From Candidatus Pedobacter colombiensis (GTDB taxonomy: Bacteria; Bacteroidota; Bacteroidia; Sphingobacteriales; Sphingobacteriaceae), in assembly GCA_029202485.1 (NCBI GenBank), contig CP119313.1, forward strand, positions 3,410,001 to 3,474,000: a DNA stretch of 64,000 nucleotides. The letters are read 5' to 3'. The position numbers were made by a program, and so were the translations under genes. This document shows, piece after piece, positions 9,223-18,436 of this stretch (positions are counted from its first letter, which is position 1; every line of letters starts with the position of its first letter). The notes under the pieces were generated by a model. That model was not told the DNA's origin, made no database searches, and was given only the letters and a program-made list of their open reading frames with translations.

Positions 9223-10695
9223 TTAATAGGCTCTGGCAAATAACACACGCTGTTTAGATGGTTTACCTGAATAAATACAAACACCATCTTCCAGCTTATT
9301 ATCTAAAGGTACACATCTGATGGTAGCCTTTGTTTCTTCCTTGATTTTCTGCTCTGTTTCAGGCGTTCCATCCCAATGTGCAGCAATAAATCCAGCCTTA
9401 GTATCTAACAGTTCCTTCATTTCCTCATATGAATTGGCCTCAGTAATGTGCTCAGTTCTGTAGTTGAGTGCTTTGTTATAAATGTTCTCTTGAATTTCTT
9501 CTAACAATTGAGCTATATGTATTTCTAAACCATCTTGCGATACACTTTGTTTTTCTCTTGTATCCCTACGGGCAAGTTCGACAGTTCCATTTTCCATATC
9601 TCTGCTACCAATTGCCACACGAACAGGCACACCTTTTAATTCATATTCAGCAAATTTAAACCCTGGACGTTGCGTATCACGATCATCGTATTTAACAGAA
9701 ATACCCATCCGTTTTAGCTTCGATATCAGTTCATCCACAAAAGCAGTGATCTTTTGCAGCTCTTCGTCATGCTTATATATTGGAACAACAACCACCTGTA
9801 TAGGTGCAAGTTTTGGAGGCAATACCAATCCGGCATCATCACTATGCGCCATAATTAAGGCACCGATTAAACGGGTAGACACACCCCATGAGCTAGCCCA
9901 TACATGTTCTATCTTACCTTCCTTATTTGTAAATTTCACATCAAATGCTTTAGCAAAATTCTGCCCCAAAAAGTGAGAAGTACCAGCCTGAAGTGCTTTT
10001 CCATCCTGCATTAAGGCCTCAATACAATAAGTATCCAAAGCGCCTGCAAAGCGTTCGTTAGGCGTTTTTACACCCTTAACTACCGGCAAAGCCATCCAGT
10101 TTTCTGCAAAATCAGCATATACATTCAACATTTGTTTTGTCTCTGCAATAGCTTCATCAGCAGTTGCATGAGCAGTATGCCCTTCCTGCCATAAAAATTC
10201 TGTAGTACGTAAAAACAAACGTGTGCGCATTTCCCAACGTACAACATTGGCCCACTGGTTTACAAGGATAGGCAAATCACGATAGGATTGAATCCAGCCC
10301 TTATAAGTATTCCAGATAATGGTTTCAGAAGTTGGTCTTACGATCAGTTCTTCTTCCAGCTTTGCAGTTTCATCAACAATGATGTTACCATTTCCATCGT
10401 TTTTAAGACGGTAATGTGTCACAACGGCACACTCAGTAGCAAAGCCTTCAACGTGCGACGCTTCCTTAGAAAAATACGACTTGGGGATGAATAAAGGGAA
10501 GTAAGCATTGCTGTGGCCTGTTTCTTTAAATTTCTGGTCTAAAACCGCCTGCATTTTCTCCCAAATGGAATATCCATATGGCTTAATTACCATACATCCT
10601 TTAACGGAGGAGTGCTCTGCCAGGTCGGCTTTTATAACAATGTCGTTATACCATTGGGAATAATCTTCGTTTTTGCTTGTAATACCTTTGCTCAT
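9223..10695 (-). CDS. proS: prolyl-tRNA synthetase (type 3, archaeal/eukaryotic-like)
   Basis: A class II aminoacyl-tRNA synthetase of 490 residues that charges tRNA-Pro. It lacks the INS editing domain of classical bacterial ProRS and has the archaeal/eukaryote-like layout. Visible blocks are KGCMVIKPYGYSIWEKMQ, RPTSETIIWNTYKGWIQS, and motif 2 RWEMRTRLFLRTTEFLWQEG. TSHFLGQNFA and the motif 3 region SWGVSTRLIGALIMAHSD also appear. An anticodon-binding domain follows, and then the extra C-terminal domain ending in the family-typical ARAY tyrosine. It is the first gene of a minus-strand run of five. A -7 box is seen about 50 bases upstream. Confidence 0.97.
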   Translation of the reverse strand: MSKGITSKNEDYSQWYNDIVIKADLAEHSSVKGCMVIKPYGYSIWEKMQAVLDQKFKETGHSNAYFPLFIPKSYFSKEASHVEGFATECAVVTHYRLKNDGNGNIIVDETAKLEEELIVRPTSETIIWNTYKGWIQSYRDLPILVNQWANVVRWEMRTRLFLRTTEFLWQEGHTAHATADEAIAETKQMLNVYADFAENWMALPVVKGVKTPNERFAGALDTYCIEALMQDGKALQAGTSHFLGQNFAKAFDVKFTNKEGKIEHVWASSWGVSTRLIGALIMAHSDDAGLVLPPKLAPIQVVVVPIYKHDEELQKITAFVDELISKLKRMGISVKYDDRDTQRPGFKFAEYELKGVPVRVAIGSRDMENGTVELARRDTREKQSVSQDGLEIHIAQLLEEIQENIYNKALNYRTEHITEANSYEEMKELLDTKAGFIAAHWDGTPETEQKIKEETKATIRCVPLDNKLEDGVCIYSGKPSKQRVLFARAY

Positions 10696-10743
10696 AACTG
10701 TTTTGGAACGTTTTTTGTGTTAAATGACTTGTAATGTAGGCTA

Positions 10744-10751
10744 CAAATCTA
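10744..10751 (-). promoter_or_regulatory. putative Bacteroidota -7 box for proS
   Basis: On the minus strand this reads TAGATTTG, matching the TAnnTTTG consensus for the primary sigma factor of Bacteroidota. It lies 49 bases upstream of the proS ATG. The -33 TTG element is not well placed, so the call is tentative. Confidence 0.45.
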
Positions 10752-10799
10752 TAAATTTATACCTACAAAACACACAACACACAAAGAAGGGATATAGTT

Positions 10800-11732
10800 A
10801 TGAAATCAAATTATTTATTCACCAGTATGCTGGCCCTGACGACCATAGTTGTCACGTCATGCTCTGCGCCAAGGTTAGCGCAGCAAAATTCGAATGATGA
10901 TGTTTATAACTCTGTAGCGCAGGCAAGGGAGTATAAACAACAAGTACCCGTAAGAGAATCCGGCTATGATACTCAGGATGAGTACTATGGAACAAGTGAT
11001 CCTTATTATGATATGGATTACTCATCACGTATAAACAGATTTTACTATACAGGACCTTCATGGAGAGGATATTATGACCCTTTCTTTGATAGCGGGTGGT
11101 ATGGCAACTATGGCCTGTCATTTGGTCTTGGTTTTGGCTATAGCCCTTTTTATGGCTCTATATGGAATTCCCCATACAACGCATGGGGTAGTTATTATTC
11201 TCCATTTTATGGTTATAACAACTACTATGGCGGTGGCTATTATGGTGGCGGTTTATGGGGTGGTGGCTACTGGGGCGGCGGTTTCTATACCGGCAGAACA
11301 ACCAATGTGCAAGACTACAGACCTAGACCAAACAGAGGTGGTAACAATGGGTACACCGGTAATAGAGGTTATGGAAATGATGCCTATCTTTCTCCAAGGT
11401 CGTCCAGAACACAAAGCAATAATGGTGTAAGTGTAATTTCTGGCAGACCTTCAAGAGGTAGCGTCAATGGTAATTATGGTACAACTTCGAGACCAGCAAC
11501 GACCGAAAGTTCGAGACCGAGCAGAACTGAAACTGCAAGACCGGCAACAACAGAAAGTTCAAGACCAAGCAGAACTGAAGCTCCGGCAAGACCAACAAGA
11601 GAGTCCTATACCCCACCTCCTTCGTATACTCCTCCTTCAAGAAGTGAAGGCAGTAGTTCCGGTGGCAGCTATGGCGGTGGTAGCTCAGGCGGCGGTGGCG
11701 GTACAAGCAGACCATCAAGAGGCGGCAGATAA
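10800..11732 (+). CDS. Gly/Tyr-rich low-complexity lipoprotein
   Basis: A 310-residue predicted lipoprotein with lipobox VTSC at the end of a short signal peptide (Cys21). The central part (about residues 75-165) is extremely rich in Gly, Tyr, Trp and Phe (repeated YYGGG, WGGGYWGGG). The C-terminal third is Ser/Arg/Thr/Pro rich, with a 16-residue tandem repeat (TTESSRPSRTE-containing, about residues 232-263) encoded by a 48-bp DNA repeat, and it ends in a Gly-rich tail. No enzyme domain is present. It probably coats or spans the cell surface or periplasm. It is followed 18 bases later by an outer membrane protein gene, suggesting joint expression. Confidence 0.85.
   Translation: MKSNYLFTSMLALTTIVVTSCSAPRLAQQNSNDDVYNSVAQAREYKQQVPVRESGYDTQDEYYGTSDPYYDMDYSSRINRFYYTGPSWRGYYDPFFDSGWYGNYGLSFGLGFGYSPFYGSIWNSPYNAWGSYYSPFYGYNNYYGGGYYGGGLWGGGYWGGGFYTGRTTNVQDYRPRPNRGGNNGYTGNRGYGNDAYLSPRSSRTQSNNGVSVISGRPSRGSVNGNYGTTSRPATTESSRPSRTETARPATTESSRPSRTEAPARPTRESYTPPPSYTPPSRSEGSSSGGSYGGGSSGGGGGTSRPSRGGR
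11487..11585 (+). repeat. 48-bp tandem repeat inside lipoprotein gene
   Basis: About two imperfect copies of a 48-bp unit encode a TTESSRPSRTE-containing 16-residue repeat. The copies differ mostly at silent or conservative positions. Such a region is a likely site of length variation between strains. Confidence 0.65.
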
Positions 11733-11750
11733 TTTAAGCGAAATACACAG

Positions 11751-13286
11751 ATGAAGAAATTTACACAGATACTTATGGTGGCTATAGTAGCGACCACAGG
11801 CACAACATATGCACAATATGCCGGAGACGCAATCCGATTCTCGAACAGTAATTACGGCAGCTCTGCAAGATTTAAAGGGATGGGGAATGCGCAAATTGGC
11901 GTAGGCGGAGACATGAGTTCCTTAAATGGCAACCCAGCCGGTTTAGGTCTCTTTACCAGATCAGAATTTAGTTTTACTCCCGAATTTAACAATGCAACTT
12001 CAAAATCTGATTACCTGGGACAACAAGACAAGGCTTCAGACAATAAATTAAATATAAACCAGGCCGGTATTGTCTGGTATAACCCTACTTTCAAGGCACA
12101 GGGACAAGACACTAAAAAAGGTGTTTTGAGTGCTGTATTTGGTATTGGCTATAGCAGAAACAACGATTTTACGCAAAGTTACAATTACGGCGGCAACAAT
12201 AACACGACAACAATGCGTGATTATTTTGCGGAGTTAGCAAATAGCAGCATGAATGCTCAAGGAGTTCTTCCTAAAAACTCTCTGGAGCGTTTAGCTTATC
12301 AGAACTACCTGATGAACTACAATACGCCGACCAGTGGCCCCGTGCATACAGCCGATCCATTTATTGGCAGCAATATGCAGAGTAAAAATCAAACTGCTTC
12401 AGGTTCTACTTCTGAAGTAAATTTCTCGGGAGCACTTAATATTTCTAACCAATTGTATATTGGTGCAAGTATAGGAATGGTAAATGTTCGTTACCTTAAT
12501 GATTCAGAATATAGAGAAAAAGGTATACTACAAACTTACAATGGAGATCCTGCAAATGGTACTGTGGGTTATGGACCGCAAGAAAACTACAGCTTCTCCT
12601 ATCTAACCAGTCAGGAAACCCATGGTTCAGGAATTAATGGTAGAATAGGCTTAATCTTCAGACCTGTTTCAAGTTTCAGGATCGGTGCAACCTATCAAAC
12701 ACCAACCTGGTTGTATATGGAAGATTCATTTTCAGAAAACCTATTCACCACTTTATCTGGTGAAAGACTTTCGAATGATATAGGACCTTTAAACTATAAC
12801 TATACTTACAACCTAAAGACACCTGCAAAAGGCTCATTGGGTGCTAGTTATGTCATAGCTGGACAAGCTATTATTTCTGCTGATGTGGATTTTATCGATT
12901 ATGCAAGTGCCCGCCTATCACAAGATGGAGGTGGTTCACTTGACAAAGCAATTATGGATAGCAATGCGGACATTAAAAACTTTTATACCTCAGCTGTAAA
13001 TTATAGAGTTGGTGGAGAATATAAAATCGATAACCTGAGCTTAAGAGCAGGTTACGGATTAAACGGAAGTCCTATCAAAAATGATTCTAAAAATACTTAT
13101 GGTACTCAATTTTATAGTGGTGGCCTGGGATACCGCTTTAATGAATACTATTTTGATATCGCTTATCAGCGTGTTCAATCAAAAGAGACAAATAGTCCCT
13201 ATGTACTGAGTGATGGAGCAGAACCGGTAGCCATGATTAAAAATGCCAACAACAATGTATTCTTAACTTTTGGAATTCGATTTTAA
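11751..13286 (+). CDS. FadL/OmpP1-like outer membrane beta-barrel protein
   Basis: A 511-residue outer membrane protein with a clear signal peptide (MKKFTQILMVAIVATTGTTYAQ). The start of the mature protein, YAGDAIRFSN...GSSARFKGMGNAQIGVGGDMSSLNGNPAGLGLF, is the family N-terminus of OmpP1/FadL-type transport proteins. These form 14-stranded barrels that admit hydrophobic compounds. The rest alternates aromatic and polar residues as expected for beta strands and ends in a terminal phenylalanine (FGIRF), a classic barrel-assembly signal. The substrate is unknown. Confidence 0.88.
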   Translation: MKKFTQILMVAIVATTGTTYAQYAGDAIRFSNSNYGSSARFKGMGNAQIGVGGDMSSLNGNPAGLGLFTRSEFSFTPEFNNATSKSDYLGQQDKASDNKLNINQAGIVWYNPTFKAQGQDTKKGVLSAVFGIGYSRNNDFTQSYNYGGNNNTTTMRDYFAELANSSMNAQGVLPKNSLERLAYQNYLMNYNTPTSGPVHTADPFIGSNMQSKNQTASGSTSEVNFSGALNISNQLYIGASIGMVNVRYLNDSEYREKGILQTYNGDPANGTVGYGPQENYSFSYLTSQETHGSGINGRIGLIFRPVSSFRIGATYQTPTWLYMEDSFSENLFTTLSGERLSNDIGPLNYNYTYNLKTPAKGSLGASYVIAGQAIISADVDFIDYASARLSQDGGGSLDKAIMDSNADIKNFYTSAVNYRVGGEYKIDNLSLRAGYGLNGSPIKNDSKNTYGTQFYSGGLGYRFNEYYFDIAYQRVQSKETNSPYVLSDGAEPVAMIKNANNNVFLTFGIRF

Positions 13287-13300
13287 TCCCTAACGATTTG

Positions 13301-13341
13301 AACAGCAAAGCCCGGATTTGATAAGTCCGGGCTTTGCTGTT
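13301..13341. terminator. bidirectional terminator between omp and ubiD-like genes
   Basis: Perfect 16-bp stem (13301-13316 with 13326-13341, 9-base loop) rich in GC at its core and flanked by A and T runs. It lies between two convergent genes and can serve both. Confidence 0.88.
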
Positions 13342-15174
13342 TTATAGGATTCCGTGCAAGGAAGCACCCTTAAGGCCAAGCCGATCTATATGTCTTTCTA
13401 CCGCTTCATCTTTAATCAATTCCGGCGCATGATGCGGCTTTTTACGGGCATCAATAATAACCGGACCTGTACAACCCCAATGTTTATTACTGATAAAACT
13501 CCCTACCCCATGGATATCAGAGGCCGGATTGCTTCGGGTAAAAGTAACCCATACCAGGTTGTTGATCGTTGCCGCAGTAAACTTAGCATCGTCACAAACC
13601 ACAATTAAGGCCAAACCATCCAATTCCTGATCTTTTAAATCCTTGCTTAATAATACCATTTCCTGTTCGGCATGGGCAGCATCCACATAAGGATGAGCAC
13701 TGATAGCCAATACCCCTGGAATTGCCATCTGATAATGATTAAATGGCTCAGGCAAATGAAACCCATTAGGTAACTCATTTTTAAGTATTCGCTTTTGACC
13801 TCCTGCAGCTGCAAAAACAACCTTCGAGCCACTATTTAAACCATCCCCACTGTAATCCAGTGTATCGATTGTGGTATGGGTATGAAAATGCAAATCTGTA
13901 CGGAAATCCATTCGCGAAAGGATATGTTGCATAAAGCCCGCAAGATCATGGGTATCCAAATGCTCATCATCTTCCCTTGCAGCAATAAATAAGTACTTGG
14001 CCAGACTCAATTGGTTTTTACCCAGAATATGATTGGCAATGGTTAAAATCTCCTGAGGTCTGCGCTCATTTAAATATGGTGTATATCTTTCACTTCCAAT
14101 GGCAAACAATAAAGGATGAACCCCTGCAGCATCAACCGCATTCACCTCTTTTAAGCCATGAATTTCTTTAGGCAAAGCCGATCCGGCTATTTCATGGATC
14201 AAAGCACCAAAACTCGTATCTTCTTGCGGCGGTCTTCCCACTACGGTAAACGACCATATCGCATCCTTACGATGGTAAACATTGTGCACCTTCATTAAAG
14301 GAAAAGGGTGCGTAAGACTGTAATAGCCCAAATGATCTCCAAATGGTCCTTCAGGCTTATTTTCATGTGGATAAACCGTTCCGGTGATCACAAAATCGGC
14401 ATCGGCTGATAAACAAAAGCCTTCTTCATCATAAAAATACCTGAACCTTCGGTTGCCTAATGCACCTGCAAAAGTCATTTCCGACAAACCTTCCGGCAAA
14501 GGCATGACCGCAGCCAGCGGATGTGATGGTGGACCACCTACAAAAATACTCACTTTTAAAGGTTGTCCTTTGGCATTGGCTTTAGACTGGTGTACCCCTA
14601 TTCCTCTATGGATTTGATAATGCAATCCAATCTCTTTATTCAATTCGTAATCATTACCAGCAAGCTGTATCCTATACATCCCCAGGTTAGCATTTAAGAT
14701 CCCTGGCTTATCAATATCCTCAGTATATACCTGTGGCATCGTAATAAAAGGACCGCCATCCATAGGCCAGTTTACAATTTGTGGCAAGGCATCAATGGTG
14801 GTTTTACTGAATACTGATTTAAAAGTTTGTTTTAATGGTAATGCGGTAAGTGCAGTAAAGGCAACACCGGGTAATTTTAATGGGTTCTTTAAGGCCTTAA
14901 CCGGATCCGAGCGAAGGTTTACCAACTGCTCTACTTTAGGCAGGCTATCTCTGAACATAAATTTCGAGCGTTCCAATGTGCCAAATAAATTAGAAACCGC
15001 TGGAAACTTGCTGCCCTTAATATTTTCAAAAAAAAGAGCCGGTCCATTTTGCTCATATACGCGCAAATGAATGGCTGCCATTTCGAGGTAAGGATCAACC
15101 TCTTCTTTTATCCGAATCAGATGACCATGCTGCTCTAAATCAGCAACACAATCGGCTAAACTTTTATATCCCAT
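13342..15174 (-). CDS. UbiD-family decarboxylase (probable menaquinone pathway)
   Basis: A 610-residue member of the UbiD family, whose enzymes reversibly decarboxylate aromatic or unsaturated acids using prenylated FMN. The long Bacteroidota form is usually assigned to the futalosine-independent or -dependent menaquinone route. Family marks include HPLAAVMPLPEG, KPEGPFGDHLGYYS, and WSFTVVGRPPQEDTSFG. The start was taken at 15174 (MGYKSLADCVADL), because homologues begin there and the upstream ATG at 15225 adds 17 atypical residues. A TATCTTTG sequence ends 6 bases before this ATG and could be a -7 box giving a leaderless transcript. The partner UbiX lies at 55.3 kb. Confidence 0.88.
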   Translation of the reverse strand: MGYKSLADCVADLEQHGHLIRIKEEVDPYLEMAAIHLRVYEQNGPALFFENIKGSKFPAVSNLFGTLERSKFMFRDSLPKVEQLVNLRSDPVKALKNPLKLPGVAFTALTALPLKQTFKSVFSKTTIDALPQIVNWPMDGGPFITMPQVYTEDIDKPGILNANLGMYRIQLAGNDYELNKEIGLHYQIHRGIGVHQSKANAKGQPLKVSIFVGGPPSHPLAAVMPLPEGLSEMTFAGALGNRRFRYFYDEEGFCLSADADFVITGTVYPHENKPEGPFGDHLGYYSLTHPFPLMKVHNVYHRKDAIWSFTVVGRPPQEDTSFGALIHEIAGSALPKEIHGLKEVNAVDAAGVHPLLFAIGSERYTPYLNERRPQEILTIANHILGKNQLSLAKYLFIAAREDDEHLDTHDLAGFMQHILSRMDFRTDLHFHTHTTIDTLDYSGDGLNSGSKVVFAAAGGQKRILKNELPNGFHLPEPFNHYQMAIPGVLAISAHPYVDAAHAEQEMVLLSKDLKDQELDGLALIVVCDDAKFTAATINNLVWVTFTRSNPASDIHGVGSFISNKHWGCTGPVIIDARKKPHHAPELIKDEAVERHIDRLGLKGASLHGIL

Positions 15175-15255
15175 CGCCTCAAAGATATTAAAAGAAAAAT
15201 CGCCATACCGAAATAAATTCAACATGGCGATTTGTATAGAAAATTAATGTATGGA

Positions 15256-15735
15256 CTATTTTTTACCGGCAAACGAACGCAGCATCCAGGTATTTTTCTC
15301 CTTAAACTGCAAAAACCTGTTTACCATATCATTGGTGCCATCATCGCCTGCCTTAACTGTAGCATCCAACAGATCACGCTCCAATCCGATCAATCTGGCC
15401 ATGTCATCCAAAATGGCCTCCACCATATCCAGATCATTCATTCCAATGGTGTTTATTTCTTTAATGGCTGATTCTTTAATATAATCTGCAAAACGACTAT
15501 GTGGCGGCTTACCCAAGGTCAGTACACGCTCTGCAATTTCATCAATGGTTAACTGAGCATTGGTATACAACTCTTCAAACTTGATATGTAATGTAAAGAA
15601 ATTCTGGCCTTTAATATTCCAGTGGCAGCCTCTTAATTTTTGATAATGTATATGGTAATTAGCCAGGTAATCATTTAACATATCAACTACTGATTTTACT
15701 TCCTTTTCTTTTAAACTGATTTCTTTCGCGTCCAT
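15256..15735 (-). CDS. dps: Dps-like ferritin (DNA starvation/stationary phase protection)
   Basis: A 159-residue ferritin-superfamily protein that forms 12-mers, oxidises Fe(II) with peroxide and stores iron, protecting DNA. The dinuclear site residues are recognisable: His in YHIHYQKLRGCHWNIKG and the acidic residues in HIKFEELYTNAQLTIDEIAERV, with LGKPPHSRFADY following. The start at 15735 (MDAKEISL) gives the usual length; the longer reading from 15831 adds 32 residues with no family match. The gene is monocistronic, lying between ubiD-like and a divergent LysM gene. Confidence 0.9.
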   Translation of the reverse strand: MDAKEISLKEKEVKSVVDMLNDYLANYHIHYQKLRGCHWNIKGQNFFTLHIKFEELYTNAQLTIDEIAERVLTLGKPPHSRFADYIKESAIKEINTIGMNDLDMVEAILDDMARLIGLERDLLDATVKAGDDGTNDMVNRFLQFKEKNTWMLRSFAGKK

Positions 15736-15921
15736 AGTATTAACTTTAAATTTTATTTCGAGAACAGTATTTGTCTCCTTTAACAACAGGTGGTACCATA
15801 AATGGTTTGGAAAAATGTTAAAACCATGCAATAGGACATTAAAAAGAACGTTTAATATTCGAATTCGACGCTTTATTTATATTATTCGTATAATTGCCCT
15901 TTAAATTTTACAAAGACATTA

Positions 15922-17094
15922 ATGCATAAATATTATATAGTATCCATTCTTGCACTCCTGATTAACTTGTCGACAGCAAGTGCCATCACAAGGGATTCAA
16001 TAGGAGTAGAAAATCGCAACGGAAAGAAATTAATTATTCACCAGGTTGATGCCAAAGACACTTATTATTCAATCGGCAGACGTTATAATGTATCTCCGAA
16101 GGATATCATGAACTTTAACGACAGCAAGTTCTTACAGATTGGTGTCATCGTTAAAGTACCTACCAGCATTCCTTTTACGGCTTCAACTACTTCAGGCAAA
16201 ACAAATCAGGCACCTGTTGCATCAACTACTACAGATGGCAACCTTACCGAACATACGGTACAAAAAAAGGAAAACCTGAATATGCTTGCCGAAAGATATG
16301 GCACAACGGTTAATGAGATCAAACGGGTAAACAACCTCAATTCCAGTAACCTTCAGATTGGACAATTGTTAAAAATCCCGGGAAAGCCTGCTGAGGAACC
16401 TGCAACAGAGCAACGTACACAACCCGTACAAATACCTCCTGTACAGCAAAAAGCAGAGGAAATTCCCGTAAAAACGAATATAGCTCCAGAAAACAGATAC
16501 AAAAAGCCTGAGCAAACACCGGAAAAAAAGGCCGGAGCAACTACTAAGCCTGAAGAGTTTATTGAACATACAGTAGCTTCAAATGAAACTATATATTCTA
16601 TCGCTACACGCTATAAACTGACCATGGATCAGTTAAAAGCTAAAAACAATCTGACTGATAATTCCTTACGCGTGGGGCAAAAGTTATTGATCAGTGGACA
16701 ATATCCGCCGAAAAATGTTCAACCTCCTGCACCGGAAAATCATGCAGACACTTTAAATTCTATCAAAGATCCGGCATTAAGATATCCTGCCAGCAGATAT
16801 GGCTTAAATCAGATCGACGAAAAAGGGACAGGTATGTGGATTGCAGATGCAGATCTTGACCCTTCGAAAATGCTTGTGTTACACCGTACTGCTCCTGTTG
16901 GAACGGTAATGAAAATCACCAACCCGATGACCAACCGGTCGACCTTCGCTAAAGTTGTTGGTAAATTCACAGAGAATGAATCGACAAAAGATGTTATCAT
17001 TGTAATGACTAAAGCCGTTGCTGATGCACTTGGCGCTTTAGACAAAAGATTTTATTGCAATTTAACATACGGCGGACAAGACAATGAACAATAA
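15922..17094 (+). CDS. LysM-repeat cell wall protein with RlpA-like C-terminal domain
   Basis: A 390-residue secreted protein with signal peptide (residues 1-22). It has three LysM modules, at about residues 40-83 (YSIGRRYNVSPKDIMNFN), 110-155 (LNMLAERYGTTVNEIKRVNN) and 213-258 (YSIATRYKLTMDQLKAKNN), joined by Pro/Thr/Gln-rich linkers. The final 100 residues (VLHRTAPVGTVMKITNP onward) resemble the double-psi beta-barrel of RlpA-type proteins. LysM binds peptidoglycan GlcNAc; the barrel may bind or cleave glycan strands. The last 11 bases overlap the start of the uridine kinase gene, so the two are co-transcribed despite unrelated roles. Confidence 0.88.
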   Translation: MHKYYIVSILALLINLSTASAITRDSIGVENRNGKKLIIHQVDAKDTYYSIGRRYNVSPKDIMNFNDSKFLQIGVIVKVPTSIPFTASTTSGKTNQAPVASTTTDGNLTEHTVQKKENLNMLAERYGTTVNEIKRVNNLNSSNLQIGQLLKIPGKPAEEPATEQRTQPVQIPPVQQKAEEIPVKTNIAPENRYKKPEQTPEKKAGATTKPEEFIEHTVASNETIYSIATRYKLTMDQLKAKNNLTDNSLRVGQKLLISGQYPPKNVQPPAPENHADTLNSIKDPALRYPASRYGLNQIDEKGTGMWIADADLDPSKMLVLHRTAPVGTVMKITNPMTNRSTFAKVVGKFTENESTKDVIIVMTKAVADALGALDKRFYCNLTYGGQDNEQ

Positions 17095-17725
17095 GCCCTT
17101 CATTATTGGTATAGCGGGAGGAAGTGGATCCGGCAAAACCTTTTTTTTAAACTCATTTTTACATCATTTTAAGAATGATGAAGTTACCCTGGTTTCTCAG
17201 GATGACTACTACTTCCCTGCCGGCGAAATGACCCAGGAAGAGAATAAACTGTACAACTTTGATCTGCCAACAACCATTGATGATCAACAATTTTTATTGG
17301 ATATAAAAAAACTCATCAATGGCGAAGTCATCTATAAAAAGGAATACAATTTCAACAACCCTTTAGCGGTAACTAAAATACTGGAAATCAACCCTGCACC
17401 AATCATCATTGTTGAGGGACTTTTTATTCTCCATTTTAAAGAGATTTCTGCTTTACTGGATCATCGAATCTTCGTGGAAGCTGAAGAAGAGATTGCTTTA
17501 CAACGCCGTATAAAACGCGATGGTATGGAGCGTGGATATCCTGAAGACGATGTATTGTACAAATGGCATAACCATGTGGTACCAGCTTACAAAGAGTTCT
17601 TACTCCCTTACAAGGAAATATGCGACACAATTGTGATTAATAATAATGATACTCCTGATGATATCATTAAAATAACAGAAGAGATTTCTGTGGATTTGAA
17701 AGAAAAGTACTGTAGAATTAAGTAA
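17084..17725 (+). CDS. udk: uridine kinase
   Basis: A 213-residue P-loop kinase that phosphorylates uridine and cytidine for pyrimidine salvage. The Walker A is GIAGGSGSGKT at residues 9-19. SQDDYYFP is the substrate-binding Asp region, and the NFDLPTTIDDQQF block and IIVEGLFILH are typical. RRIKRDGMERGYPEDDV is the lid/Arg segment. The gene overlaps the LysM gene by 11 bases and ends in a strong terminator shared with the opposing CoA-transferase genes. Confidence 0.93.
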   Translation: MNNKPFIIGIAGGSGSGKTFFLNSFLHHFKNDEVTLVSQDDYYFPAGEMTQEENKLYNFDLPTTIDDQQFLLDIKKLINGEVIYKKEYNFNNPLAVTKILEINPAPIIIVEGLFILHFKEISALLDHRIFVEAEEEIALQRRIKRDGMERGYPEDDVLYKWHNHVVPAYKEFLLPYKEICDTIVINNNDTPDDIIKITEEISVDLKEKYCRIK

Positions 17726-17726
17726 T

Positions 17727-17756
17727 AAAAAAGGAGCTTTAACAAGCTCCTTTTTT
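17727..17756. terminator. bidirectional terminator between udk and CoA-transferase B
   Basis: Perfect 13-bp stem AAAAAAGGAGCTT / AAGCTCCTTTTTT with loop TAAC; its A and T runs serve both convergent genes. Confidence 0.9.
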
Positions 17757-17762
17757 ATACCA

Positions 17763-18419
17763 TTAAAATACCATTTCAGGTACATTATCATCGGCGAACA
17801 ACTTACCTAGTGTAGCCTGTCTGATAAAATCAACACTTACGCCGGGTGCACGTTCAATCAGTTTAAAGCCCCCTTCCGGCAATACATCTAAAACAGCCAA
17901 CTCCGTCACAATTTTCTTGATACAATTTACACCCGTCAACGGCAAAGTACATTTTGGAAGCAACTTACTTTCTCCGGCCTTGTTTACATGCTGCATGGCT
18001 ACAATTATATTTTTAGCTGAAGCAACAAGGTCCATTGCACCGCCCATACCTTTTACCATTTTACCCGGAATTTTCCAATTGGCAATGTCGCCATTTTCCG
18101 ACACCTCCATAGCACCAAGGATGGTCAGGTCAATTTTCTGACTTCTGATCATTCCAAAGCTCAATGCCGAATCAAAGATTGATGACCCGGGCAAAGTAGT
18201 AATGGTTTGTTTTCCGGCGTTAATTAAATCAGCATCCTCTTCTCCTTCAAAAGGGAAAGGGCCCATCCCCAACAGTCCGTTTTCCGACTGTAGTACTACA
18301 TTTATTCCCTCAGGGATATAATTGGCTACCAAAGTCGGAATACCAATCCCTAAATTCACATAATATCCATCATGTATTTCTCTTGCGATCCGCTGCGCAA
18401 TTCCATTTTTATCCAGCAT
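17763..18419 (-). CDS. 3-oxoacid CoA-transferase, subunit B
   Basis: The beta subunit (218 residues) of a family I CoA-transferase, typically succinyl-CoA:acetoacetate CoA-transferase (SCOT). It carries the catalytic glutamate in SENGLLGMGP, preceded by DGYYVNLGIGIPTLVANY. The GGAMDLV and LPLTGVNCI blocks are also family typical. It is 17 bases downstream of the subunit A gene. Together with the thiolase at the left edge, the enzyme would allow ketone-body or acetoacetate use, though SCOT-like enzymes accept several 3-oxoacids. Confidence 0.93.
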   Translation of the reverse strand: MLDKNGIAQRIAREIHDGYYVNLGIGIPTLVANYIPEGINVVLQSENGLLGMGPFPFEGEEDADLINAGKQTITTLPGSSIFDSALSFGMIRSQKIDLTILGAMEVSENGDIANWKIPGKMVKGMGGAMDLVASAKNIIVAMQHVNKAGESKLLPKCTLPLTGVNCIKKIVTELAVLDVLPEGGFKLIERAPGVSVDFIRQATLGKLFADDNVPEMVF

Positions 18420-18436
18420 ATAAATATTTTATAGGA

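Noticed and set aside
10852..11121. Open reading frame on the minus strand across the Gly/Tyr-rich lipoprotein gene
   Set aside because: It lies entirely inside the lipoprotein gene in the opposite frame, has low-complexity translation and no start context; a composition artefact.
15733..15831. Longer N-terminus for Dps
   Set aside because: The additional 32 residues have no family match; the chosen ATG gives the normal length and first helix.
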